From Pseudisothecium myosuroides (lineage: Eukaryota > Streptophyta > Bryopsida > Hypnales > Lembophyllaceae), in the NCBI GenBank assembly GCA_951799445.1, contig OX637292.1:1553296-1617295 (forward strand): a DNA stretch of 64,000 nucleotides. The letters run 5' to 3'. Each line of letters starts with the position of its first letter. The stretch's first letter is position 1. Shown here piece after piece: positions 1-12,239 of this stretch. The notes under the pieces were generated by a model. The model did not search any database, had not been told where the DNA came from, and saw nothing but the letters and a program-made list of their open reading frames with translations. A program made the position numbers and the translations under genes.

Positions 1-3000
1 AAATCTTCTCCACTTTTTCTTTATATCATCATTGTTTTCCTCACCAATTCATTTTTTTTTAAAAGATTTCAAATTTTGTTTCCTTTGAGCCTTCCAAATG
101 ATTTTACATCTAGAGAAGAACTAGGTTGACTAGGCATTTCAATTCCTTTGCGGTTTTATTATACTTTCAAACAAGTAGGATCTACATATCATCTTCACTT
201 AGTTTTCTTTCTTATCATAATTTTTTTCCTAACCAATTTCTTTTTTTTTCTTCTAGGCCCTCCAATCGAACTCAAATGTTGAAAGGATTTAGATTGACTT
301 GGCATTTTCTTTGTAAACAATTTAATACAATCTTAAATTAGTGGGGTCCCAATATTGTTTTGATTTTTTCTTACTATTATAATTTTTTTCCTCACTAGTT
401 ATTCTTTTTTGTACATGCTATAAAATTTAGCCTATGCTATAATTATTTTGATATCTATATCTATATATACATATGTTTTTAGTTTATCACAATACAAAGA
501 AAATATGTCATTTTTTACCAAGGTCTTATTACCACTTAGTTATATTAAATTATTTTTTAATCCCATGAGGACCTAGCATTCAAATTTTGGCCAATGAATG
601 AATGCAATTTTTTTCCAAAGACCCATATATTAATAAGTTGAATATTTCATCTATATGAATATTTTTGAATTCTTGTTTAATAAAGTCTTCTAATATTTGT
701 TTGTTATAGGTCTTCAAAATTCTTCTCAAAAAATATATTTCTATATTTTAAACTTTAAAGAGCATGACTTGTGCTCTTCATGACTTGTAAACTTTATGAC
801 TTGTACTCTTCAAATATTATTTTTTCTTCTGAAATCTAAAGTATTGGTCTACACCCACATTGAGCTTTTGCATTTTGGGAGAAAATATTTATAAAGTAAG
901 AAAAAATAAGTTTAACCCCTAAAATTCTTTCATATTTAGAGGCCCAAAATTGCTTCAAAATACTCGTTCTCAAAGCAAGATCAAAATCTTCATCAATATT
1001 TATTTTTTAACTAATCCAATTGTAAGATCCTTTAGTTTACTTGTTCAAGTACATTGTCCCAAAATTTTAGAGTGAATATCCCACCAATTTTAAGTTCAAA
1101 TGTACCAAAACTTCAAAATGTAGTTTTTTATAGCCCTTCCAAAATGTGAAGTTGTCTTTCAACATTTTTAGAAAAAAAAAAATATCCTATAACTTGTACA
1201 TTTGCCAATATATTGGAAAATGGGTTGAAAACATATGTACAATATTTTAACCAAAAAAACTTTCATATTCATTTTTTTTAAAATTATAAAGTGGAAGGTA
1301 TTACTAATTAAAAGATAAAACTAATATGCTAAATTTTTTTGGAAGAATTTGAGAATTGTTAGTCCAATGGTGAGAATGTTTCAAGAAACGATTAAGATCC
1401 TTTATTTTTATTTTTATTAGAAAATTTTCAAAATTGAGAGCAAAAAATGACTTTATATCTTTTTTCTACCTTTATTGCCCACAAAATAAAAATCCTCATA
1501 ACTTTTACCTCATTATTTGGAATTGAATGGTTCAAATCTTTTTGAATAGGTATCAATCTATATAATCCACAAAAAATAATTAATAGTTTTTTGGAATACG
1601 TTTTTTGCTGCCTTGTTTGACATTGAATTTATAAAAAAACTTCTAATTTTTGCAATATTTATCAAAATGACATGAAACAAAGTTGTAGAATTTCTAGTTG
1701 AATTGGATTATTGTTGGTATTTTAGTTGTGCTTTTATCCTATTTTGACAAGCTAGTTGTTAGTTTTGTTGTCCAATTTGGTAATTTTGGGTGTTATTTTA
1801 CCAATTTGGAGGTAGTTGTCATAGTCTTCAAAAATCCCAAAGGATGTGAGGTGACTGTGGTGCCAAATGAGATTTTAGCTTGTTCAAGTTGGAAGCCAGT
1901 TGGCTAGCTAGAATGCAATTCCAATTTGGTAGTTATCTTTTGTGGTGGATGGATCAATTAAGTGGAGGTTGTTCAACCGCTTGTTTGATCCCTATTAGGT
2001 TCTGATTTCCAAATTGGAAGTCATCCACTTTTGAATGAATCCAGGGCGCATCCCAGCCCAAGTCATTGTGTCGATTTTTGTTTTTTGTGAGATAATAGTG
2101 TGTGAGATGTGTCCATGTGTGTGAAGTACGAGTATGTTTGGTGATAAGGAGCTGATGTTTTTAGCTAAGTTGGCGGTGCTGTAATGTGAGGATGACTAGT
2201 GAGTGAATCAAAACTATGAAAGTTTTAACAGTGATTTACTCACCAATTCAGATTAATATGAAATACTATCAAGATTAATTGGTGTTGATGTGAATGAGGG
2301 TGTATGGATTGATCCAATTTGTGAAGCGTTGAAGTGTTATCCATCAGTCAAGTTGGAAGTCATGTTGAAGTTGTGTATAGAGTGTATGTCTAAGTTGGAA
2401 ATAAATTGTGATGCAAGTTGATTGTGTGAAGATTAATGGGATGAGTGAATGCAATTTGTAATTCCAGTGGATGGGTGCAATATTGTTATAGTAATGTTTT
2501 AGCTATGAAATTCTAAGTTGGATTATTGAATTTAAGTCAAGATATTCCAATCACTAGTAGAAAAAACCACATCCGTTTTTGTAAACAAATCAACACGTTT
2601 AGGTGCAAATGTTCAGTTGATTCAGAGAGCTTGATTTGGATACATATTCACTGATTTCTTTTTATTACTACCATGTAGGTTTACTCTCATCAACCTCTAC
2701 CTCGTTGATTGTGACCTGTCAATTACCATTGTCAACAAATATGGTGTAGTAAACTTTTATATTTAAATGTCTTTTTATATTTACACTTGTGTACACCGGT
2801 TTCAAAAAATAGGGCGCTAATTTTGCTGCAAGGTTCCAATAACAAATATTCACTAACATTAGAGTGAGACACGTGGCAACAACTTGTTTACCACACATTC
2901 CAAATGCGGTATGCCCACCCGACAAGTTCTTACTAAGTCGTTTTTATTGGTTAACAACAAGAAAATAATGTAAAATACAACATGTTTAATGAAATTTTCT

Positions 3001-4987
3001 TATCACAATGCATAGTAGTTTAATAATACATATGGTCATTTCTAAGCACTAGAGAATGAAAATTTATTATCTTTCCTCTATATTTTTCCACTTTCTGGAT
3101 CTCCATTTATTTCTCTTTTAAATTAAATTGTTTAAGGGTTATATCATGCTTCCAAATCAACATCTCAAAGATTTTATTTACTTTGACCATTTGATTTTTG
3201 ACTATCAAAAATATTGCATTCATAAATATTACTTTTCATTAGATGTTTTTTCAGGCATGTAGAAGATTGTTTCAGGGTTGTTTTCAAAGTTGTGAACTAG
3301 TGCACTGCTGACCAGAATACTAAATAATTAAGAATTTTTTTAATATTTTTAATTTAAAAAATAAATGTAATTAAATAATAATAATTAAATAATATTACTT
3401 GATGTGGCAATCTCCCAACCACATCAAACTTCTAATGTGGCAAAGTTCCCATGTTCCCCGATATCTAGGAACTCATGGGAATGCGTGGTCTTGTTAAGGC
3501 CAAAAAAAAAAACTAATGATTAAGACATGTGGTAATGAATAACCAAACAAGTGATTTTTCCATTTTTTTTGCATTATTAATGGAGTTCTAATCACTCTAA
3601 TTTGGGTAGGCATATCCATCACAAACCCTCTTCTCAACTACTTCCATATCTACTTCTGTCCAACATTTTAAATTTTAAAATACTACACATGTGTCGATAG
3701 AGATACAATTGGAAAGAAGGTTCATAACAAATATGCATATCTTACTTCAATCCTAAAGCACATCTAATTTACAATTGTATCCTTCCATTTTGTAAAAGGC
3801 CAAAATAATGCAATCTCATTGTCTTGGTTGAATTTTGGCATTATTCTTTACTGAGTTGTGTAGTCAGCATATCAATCACCATGCATTTTTTTGCACAGTA
3901 TTCTAGTGAAGACTATAGTTATATCTCTTCTTTTCCACCTTCTCAAGAATGAAGTAACAACTTCAAAATTGTGTGAATGATGTGTTGGGTTCTTTACAAG
4001 TGAAATGTGCCCTTTGGTTGTATGTCCTTAGTGGATAGTGCAATAGTTGATTGCCACGTATATTTCTACAAAATGGCTCTATTTTGAAAATAAGACAAAT
4101 ACTTTGTTGTGACCTTCGCTTACTTGCATCATTATCCTAATTTTTACTACAACATTCTACTTCAAATCTAATGTGCCATTCAAATGCGATGATCCTCTTT
4201 ACCACATTCCAATGCAAAAGGCCTAGCTTGTATACTTTTTACTCAACTTAGGAATTAAAACCATGATGTCTAAGGGCAAATTACTCTAGTAGACGATTGT
4301 TCGGAGAATTTATTATAATTTTTTGAAGTAAATATAAATTCATAACAAAGTTATGGACTCTAAAGGATTCATGGCCTTTGATGGACAAATGGCCTTTAGA
4401 GCGGATGACCTTCAAAGCCAAAGATAGACAACCAAATATAAAAAGGCAAGAATAAATGGCATAAAGTAGACAAAATTATACAAAAGCGATGAAGATGTAC
4501 AAAGTAATTCAAAAAGCATGCTAAAATTGCAACCAACAAGTGGCGGACAACAATTTGCTCCAAAGTCTTAGACAACCTCAACGGCATACCATCTATAGAT
4601 GGTGGGACCAACACAATGCATGGTGGATTAGAGGTAGGCAATGGCAAACAACTATATATCTAGGGTGAAAATGACACAATTTCCTTGTCACACAATGTTC
4701 AAAGGATTTTGTTTTTGTCCGTTTGTCTCATCTTTGTCTGTCATTTGAACATCCTAGGATTCATCCCTACTCACTAGAGATGCAAGACTAGATTTTGTGA
4801 CTACCGTGGTATACATCAAAAGATCTAGTGCTTGCTTATACATAATATGTTTGTCCTCCAATAGCCTCATCAATTTGTATAAAAAGATGTATCAATAGGC
4901 TTACAGTCTTGCATGTTGAACCGTTCAAGAACCTATACAATGTGTTTGATTTGACTCATACTAATGGTGCAGGCATCTCAGTTGTGC
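1..4987. other. AT-rich intergenic DNA without a recognisable gene
   Basis: I find no open frame with a recognisable domain on either strand. The DNA is strongly AT-rich with many homopolymer T and A runs. The one structured signal is CACTAGTAGAAAAAACC at 2552, which resembles the terminal inverted repeat of CACTA transposons and is preceded by AAT. I could not find a matching right end with the same 3-bp flank, so it may be a solo or truncated end. Confidence 0.6.
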
Positions 4988-5919
4988 TTAACCCCTAAAG
5001 TCCCAAGGTCATTTTTCCATCAAAAACTACTCAAAACTGCCACTTCTATAGCAAAGAGCAAAAAAAAAAAATTTAATGTGTTTTTTGCATATTTAACCGT
5101 AGGATCTTGTACTAGACTAGTGTAAGAATGTGTGGAAGAAATTTCAGAAACTTTGACCAAGTAGATTGCAAGATATTTGCATTTAAAGTGAAGGAATCAA
5201 GTTTTTTTGCACCTTGCTCAACTACATTTTTTGGCTTTGAACCTTCTTAACTTAAAATTTTTGCTCTAATGATTTTGAATTTCTAATTTTATATGATGAA
5301 GAATTGAGTTGAGAATCTAAGAAAAAAAATTCAAAAAAGAAAAACTTAGTTTTCTCTCATTAAAAAATTGTTAAGTAGAAGTAGGTTCAAGATTGAAGGA
5401 AAAATTAAATCATTAATAGCTCTAAGATAAAGTTGAAATATACTAATCTCAACGGTGAGATTGTTCTAGCAAGAAATCCTAACCTTACGAAACTTTTTTT
5501 TTGAAAAATTGTCAAAATTGGGTTCAGAATTGAATCCTACAAATTATTTTTTCAAGAAGATGCTCTAATTGCCCGAAAAATAAGAATGTCCATAACTTTT
5601 GCATAACAAATCCAAATGGAATGAATCAAAGCTTCCCATGTAGATAAAAATAAAATCTATATGAATCAAAAAAAATTTAATTTTAATTTAAAGTTTTTGT
5701 GAGGTTTTTTTTCTGCCCGCCGAATTAAAATTTGGGGTTTTTGTGCCATAACTTTTGCTCCCGGGCACCAATTGAAATAAAAACTACATTTTTGGTAAGC
5801 TAATGTGATTCTCTATCTTCACAAAAAAATTCAGAAAATTATGACAAATATTGAGACTGTAAGAGCCTGCCCGAAATCCATTTTGTCCCCCGAGGGGACA
5901 ACGGGACTTTAGGGGTTAA
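4988..5919 (+). mobile_element. TTAA-flanked piggyBac-type MITE, group A copy 1
   Basis: The element is bounded by TTAA on both sides (4988-4991 and 5916-5919). It starts CCCCTAAAGTCCC and ends GGGACTTTAGGGG, giving an inverted terminal repeat. It has no coding capacity. The interior is shared in the same orientation with the copies at 7695-8620 and 38240-39168. Shared landmarks are a GTAGGATCTT box about 110 bases in and a GCCCG / GGGACAACGG segment near the right end. A TTAA target and a terminus starting CCC are properties of the piggyBac superfamily. A damaged piggyBac element lies at 11222-16352, but that it mobilised this family is an inference. Confidence 0.82.
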
Positions 5920-6287
5920 ATTCAACTCCAAAGCAAAAGTAAATCCTTTGAAGGCCCTTAATTTCATCTTCTTGTTTGAGCTTTGATTTCATTGAATCTA
6001 TTACAATTATATTACTTGCCAAAAAAGACCAAGTCATGCTTATAGATTATTTTAATGTGAAAATACTCCATTAATTACTTGTTGTCTTGCTTAAGGTACA
6101 AAGTTATTGGTTATAGAATTCTAAATTTCTAAATTTTAGAATGATTAGATTTTTAAAGTTTGGAAACTTTGTGTATGTGAAAATTTTATTAAACTTTAAC
6201 CCCTTAAAAACCAAGGGGTAGTCCATATTTCAAAAATTGTAAAGATGTACTACAAAATGCAACTTAGAATAATAATTTAATGATGGC

Positions 6288-6760
6288 TCTTGATCCCTAA
6301 AGTCCCAAGGCCATTTTTTTCCTAAAAATCACTTCCAACTACTATTTCTTCTGCATGAAACTAAGAAAATGAAAAAACATATTTTAGGAGTATCTAACTA
6401 TAGGATCTTGTAATATGCTTGTATAACATGTTGTAAATTTTTTGTGAAGTTTTACGATAGATTAAAGATAATAGCATTAGAATTTGGCCAAAAAATATTA
6501 TTTAAAAATTTTCAGATGACTTTGACCACCATATGTAAAATTCTTTTGCACTATGGATTTTGGATTCAAAAATCTTATTTGTTGTAGTAAGACCATGTTA
6601 GGCATATTTCCACCAATTTGAAAAGTAAAAAAATACATGGAAGACCTCTAATAAAATCTTGCAATAGCAGGATGTGCTAGCAATTCATAATACTCTATAC
6701 TTTTTTGGAAACACTTTTTCCACCACAAACTTCTTTAAAATAATAATCCCAATAAATATT
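6288..6760 (+). repeat. decayed fragment of the group A MITE
   Basis: From about 6291 the sequence reads TGATCCCTAAAGTCCCAAGG, a degraded group A left end whose TTAA has become TTGA. It is followed by the diverged family interior, including the TAGGATCTTGTA box. No right terminus is visible, so this is a truncated old copy. A second terminus-like string, TTAACCCCTTAAAAACC, lies just upstream at 6197 and may be a remnant of another copy. The right boundary given is approximate. Confidence 0.5.
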
Positions 6761-7694
6761 TTTTTAAATTCACTTATCTTTCAAAAACCTAAAGAATTTT
6801 TTTTTTTAAACAGAAAAATTTAATACCTATATAAATATTAAGGCTAATGTATACTCAAATGAGCCTAATTCATTTGTACTTTTCAAGAAAGGGTTCCTTC
6901 ATGTTCCATTGTAGTTCTCATCATGTTCCCACCTTGACTTCTACTACATAAGAGCATTGATCCTACTATTATCCTATTTTTTTAAATTGCATCCAAGGCA
7001 GTTGGAGACTCCATGGATGGAGTTGAAGGTTGGGATGCCACTACTCGCATGTCCAACTTAGATGCACAATTCAACATCATTCCTCCATCGACCCATTGCC
7101 CTATTGTTGATCCTTCTGACTTGCCCTTGTATTGCCCCCCCGTGGGATTTCACTCTCAGATAGGCCAAAGTAGGCCAAAAACTTTAAAGTGATGAAGTTT
7201 GGATGACACATACTATCTACAGTCATGTTTGCTTCAATCTCCTCTACACAAGCAGTGATGCTTTACTATACGTTGCCCAGAGCTCTTAGCTCCTCATTAA
7301 TTTCTACCTGTAACACTTTGTTTTGAATCTGATCAACAACAAAAATCTATGTGTGCACGCTATATACAATAGGGTTCAATGATTTGGTCACCTCCATTTC
7401 AAACTCATAGCTTGATGCTTCTAGGAAACACTCTAGTTAATGTCATTATTTTTATTATTTTTCCTTCAATAATGCTAAATGATTTAATATTTTATTTTAA
7501 TTTTCAAATATCCAAATAAAAATAATAATTATTATTAAAAATATATATTTACCATTAAATTAAAAAATATACGGTGCATTGAACATTGTTTAGAATTTTT
7601 TATTTTTTTATTTTTAAATCGTGTTAAAGATTTAGTTAATTAGTTAGAGAATATTAAACTGATTTCTGAATTGAATTTAAAATTCCTTTTCTTT

Positions 7695-8620
7695 TTAACC
7701 CCTCAAGGGCCTAGGCCTTTTTTTTTGCCAAAAAACAATCATAACTGCCATCTCTATAGCAAAGACGAAAAAATTTGAAAATTGTTTTTTTTGCATATCT
7801 AACTGTAGGATCTTACACCTAACTAATTTGAAAATGTGTGAAAAATTTCAGAAATATTGATGGCATAGATTGCAAGATATCTGAGTATGTTTAAAGTGAA
7901 AAAAACAAGTTTTTCATCACATTGAAGGACTACATTATTTGACTTTGAACCTTTTTAACAAGCATTCTTTGCACTATAGAGTTTTGAGATCTAAATCTTT
8001 CTGGTGGAGAATGAGTCAAGAGTTTAGGGCAAAAAAAAATTCAAAAAAATTTAATTTTTATTCTTTAAAAAAATGTTAAGTAGAAGTAGGTACAAGATAG
8101 AAGGAAAATTTAAAATATTAATATTTCTAAGATGGAATTAAAATATACTAATTCCAATGGTGAGATTGTTCTAGCAAGCAAACTAAACCATGTGAAACTT
8201 TTTTTTTTAAATGTAAAATTGCCTTCAAAAATTAATCCAACAAGTTATTTTTTCAAGAAGATGCTCTAATTGCCCCCAAAACAAGATTGTCCATAACATC
8301 CTCATAACAAATCTAAATGGAATGATTCAAATCTTTCTATGTAGACAAAAATATAATCTGTGAGAAAAAATAATTATAGCAAAATAATTCAAATTTTTGG
8401 ATTTTTTTTGCTACTCCCTCCCTTGTTTTGATCTTATTTGGACATAACTTTTGTTCTTGGGCACCGGTTGAAAAAAAATTATATTCCCATAGAACTAATC
8501 AATTTTTCTATCTTCAAAAAAAATTTAAGAAAATCATGACAATAATTGAGACCGTAGATGCCTGCCCAAAATCCCATCTGTCCCCAAAGGGACAACGGAC
8601 AATGGTCCCTTAGGAGTTAA
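7695..8620 (+). mobile_element. TTAA-flanked piggyBac-type MITE, group A copy 2
   Basis: TTAA lies at 7695-7698 and 8617-8620. The left end reads CCCCTCAAGGGCC and the right end GGTCCCTTAGGAG, so the termini are more diverged than in the 4988 copy. The interior aligns end to end with the copies at 4988-5919 and 38240-39168, and overall length is almost the same (926 against 932 and 929 bases). The short open frames inside are not conserved as protein and are treated as chance. Decayed termini point to an older insertion. Confidence 0.8.
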
Positions 8621-9239
8621 ATACAAAGATTTTTTTGTTTCTATCTTTTTTTAATTCAAGATCAATGTAAAGTTAAAGTTTGACTTATAAAAAACTTGTA
8701 TGGCATTCTGCACTTGTCCTAGTGTTTTCCATGATTTACCTACGTATTCTTTTAATTTTTATTTTTTAGAATAATTTATCCATAGTTTAATTTAATTTAT
8801 AGAAACAAAATTCAATTGAAAAACCATAATCTTCACACTTAAGAACCAAAAGTGCAAAACAACTTTGGTGCATTTCTACTCATTGAGAGCTTTTTGGCGA
8901 TGCCAAAAATGACATCAAACACTCCTAAATTCCATTTTCTATACTTTAATTCAATTTATGGTCTTAAAAATTGCTCACAAATCCATCATACATTCAAAAG
9001 CAATGATAAGGCTTTAGTATAACCCTCTTTGAGTCAAGCTCTCCAATGGTATAAAGAGAATGATTGGTGATCATACAACCGAGGATATCTCAATGTTACA
9101 TACAAAACAAACTAGAACAAATGTTACCATTATATTTTTATTTTTATTCAAATTTTACTTTGCATACATAAATAAATAAAGGATGCAAAGCCTCTACATT
9201 CTTGAACCAAGAGGTCAAATTCTCTTCTTCATGTTAAAG

Positions 9240-9390
9240 TTTTGTTTTTAATTGATTAATTCAACTTTTTTCTTCTCTTTTTTCTCTTTTTTTTCCTTTT
9301 TTTCTCTCCCCCCTCCTTTTTTCTTTTTTCTTTCTCCCTCCCCTTCTTTTTGCCTTTTTATCTTAGAGTAGGTTCCCCCCCCCTAAGTCA
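9240..9390 (+). repeat. long polypyrimidine tract
   Basis: About 130 bases are almost purely C and T on the plus strand, including runs of T and of C, ending in a ten-base C run near 9376-9387. Such homopurine-homopyrimidine DNA can form triplex structures and is prone to polymerase slippage. No gene or transposon end coincides with it. Confidence 0.7.
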
Positions 9391-9525
9391 AGTATAGAGG
9401 CTTTGCCCAACCTGTCCCAAATTCCAATTCCAATTTCTCAAAAAAAATTTATAATTTCTCAACTGGGTGCCTAATTGCTATAAAACTTACATATTCAAGA
9501 AGCTATTGTAAAACTACATGATCTC

Positions 9526-10446
9526 TTCACCCATAAATGTATTTGACTATGTTTTCACCAAAAACGCTCCAAAACTGGCATTTCTAATACAAGTATTAAA
9601 ATTTTTTTTAAAACATTTTTGGACATATGTACCCGTAGGATCTTGTAGTACACTAATTTGAAAAGATGTGGAAAAAAAATTCAGATATTTCTACTGTGTG
9701 GACTACAAGATATTAGCATTCGAATTGGCAAAAATCCTTTTTTGTCTCTGCAAGAAAATGGGCAGCTGCCCTTCATAAGGTCACATTTCTATGAAAAATG
9801 TCCAAAATGGTGGTTACTCTTTGGATTTATTCTTCAAGGCAAGTTAACTACATGTTTGAAAAATTTCAAATCATTTGGAATTGTACAACATATAGGAAAA
9901 AAATAATAAGTAGAAAGAAGTAGAAAATGATTCAAAATACTAAATTGTCAAGAATTTAGTTATGGAATTGAAAAATTCCAATTCCATGGTTTTAATGTTA
10001 TAATAAAAATCTATACCCAATGTTATTATTTTTTTTCAAAAATATTGAAAATTGAGTTAAATATAGGACTTCAAAGTTTATTTTAGAGTAGAGATTCCAT
10101 AACTACCTTCAAACTAAAACTCCTCATAACTTTCATCTCATTAATCAAAATGGAATAATTCAAAGCTTTCCACGTATATATATAAAGCCAATTTCAATTT
10201 TTTATTTTTTTTAAAGTGATTTTGAAAGGATTTTTTTGAGCTGCCCGGATTGCCCGCCGAACGTGAAAAATTATATATCATACATAACTATTTAACCATG
10301 TAGTCAAAAGTCAAAATTGTTGGGCCTTAAAGCGACTCTTTAGGCACATGTTGTGTGAAAATTTCAAAGAAAAAAAATTCATTTGTAGTGAGCTGCCCAA
10401 AATTGCTACGTTGCCAAAAGACAGTTTTTGGGCATTTAGGGTTTAA
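9526..10446 (+). mobile_element. piggyBac-type MITE, group B copy 1 (decayed left end)
   Basis: This is the inverted counterpart of the better preserved copy at 44368-45309. The right end reads GGGCATTTAGGG followed by TTAA (10443-10446). The left TTAA has decayed to TTCA at 9526-9529, and the terminus to CCCATAAATG. The interior shares landmarks with group A, such as the GTAGGATCTTGTA box, so A and B appear to be sister families. An 82-codon open frame at 9658-9906 has a counterpart in the other copy, but I read this as shared repeat sequence rather than a gene. Confidence 0.72.
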
Positions 10447-11221
10447 AAAAGTTTCAAAAAATTATGACAAAGATTGAGAGTTTGAGACTCTAGGAGCCTA
10501 TTTGAACTATATTTTTTCCCTCAATAGAATGTTAGAAATTTAGAGGTTAAATAATAATTACAAAATATAATCCATAGATCATTTCCATATGATTAAATCA
10601 ACTTAGAGCACTTGCCAACCAATATTTTTTAATCAATTTTGAGGCCAAGAATTAAAAAATCCATTTTGAATTGATTGAAGATTTCATTTTTGTAATTTTT
10701 ACAAGAATTTTTTTTCTTTGAGTTCAAAATTTTAAGTTCTAGTTAAACTGATTTTTTAAGATTTTTATTTTACTTATTTATTAAAGTCCTCTTTGAAGGA
10801 TCATTTCTAAACCTCAAAAAAAAAATTTGAGGTATAATATACCATTATCCTTTGAATTATGGAATATTTGCAAAACAAAGTCTTCGAAATTTGTATTGTA
10901 CAAATGTTAAAGAAGTAACACAAGACTCTACCAAAAAATTTATGGATGAAAAAAACATTTTTGTGATTGAATTCATCATTTGTTTGAAGTTTGAAAGTTT
11001 AATTTAATCTTAGAACACATGATTAGTCACAGTGGAAATCATCCTTTTGATATTGAGCAAATCATTTGCTTAAAAAAATCCAAGAGCATTCCTTAGAGGT
11101 CAAACTAATGTGCAAAATCCTCTTTTCATACAAAATCCAAGGATGAACATTTGCATTTCTATCTTACATATGAGAATTCTCTATCATCCATCAGATACAA
11201 CAATGTTACATAGTTAAGGGT
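10447..11221. other. AT-rich spacer, nothing recognised
   Basis: The stretch between the group B MITE and the piggyBac element is AT-rich, with no open frame of note, no terminal repeat and no recognisable RNA gene on either strand. Confidence 0.6.
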
Positions 11222-12239
11222 TTAACCCTTTAACATCACGAAGGCCCTTTTTGGTCGTATGTGGAAGTTTAGGCTGTATTTGAGGCACTTGGGGCCGGAT
11301 TTAGGGTTTCTTCACGTCGGCAAAGTCGTAGGGAGCGGAAGAGTGCGCCGATTACAGCATCCTGCAGCTCAAAATATGCACCAGAACGGTAGGCAATGAA
11401 GGAAATACATAAAATGCTCTACAATACGAGGGACGATACGTATGGCATGAACCCGGTGGAGCATCGGGTCACGGAATGCTTACGTGGAGTTGACCGTTGG
11501 TAGGCAGAGGCGAGAGAACAGGGTTCCTGGCGGGAGGTTTAGGCTTTGGATTCCTCTCCGAGGAGTGAAGCTTCGTGGGGCGAATTTTCTAACAGAATTC
11601 TCAGTCGATGCGCAGGGACAACACGGTGCGTTCCGTAGGATCATGACGCGCCGTGTTAGTACCAAATTTGACATAGTGGGGCGCACTGAGGGTTGTCGAG
11701 GGACTTCCTTTTCCGCCACGACGTAAGACGCAGCAATGATGGCTGTGACTCAAAACCGCTGGAGCAACGCAAAGACGGCTCAATCGCTCATTGTGTGTGG
11801 TGTGGGTAGTTTTCTGCTACGTGCGCTTGGTAGTGGTCGACCACCTCGTACCGATTGGATGTCCACCATGAGTCTGCCTGATGCGCCGCAACACTTACAA
11901 GAGGAAGCGCAAGTCCTCCGCACTTGGGCAAATTCACGTGGAGCTACCCCCAGGCAAGCGCAACGCATTGTCACTCTCTTGGATTTGCAGTGGATGCGGA
12001 CCACTGCACTGCTTCCATGGACTTTCAGAAAACCGGGCACTCCCGATTACGTTTGGCACCGCTACCTTTTCAGGAGGCACGTCTAGCATACTCTCAAGTG
12101 GACGACACGCTGAGAGGAGACTGACCCTGAGGGTTTTGGGCGCGAGGTCAACAGCGTCATCAGGGATCAGTTGTTTCCTGAGCCCAAAGGTGAAGACCAT
12201 GGCCATATTGAGGTCTGAGGCGAGGAAACGTGCTGCCCA

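Noticed and set aside
2552..3302. A complete CACTA element from CACTAGTAGAAAA to ACTAGTG near 3298.
   Set aside because: The 3-bp flanks differ (AAT against CAC) and the termini share only CACTAGT.
9658..9906. An 82-codon frame with a similar counterpart at 44928-45176, suggesting a conserved small protein.
   Set aside because: Both lie inside copies of the same MITE group, and the similarity follows DNA identity. Their N-terminal halves differ with no sign of selection on protein.
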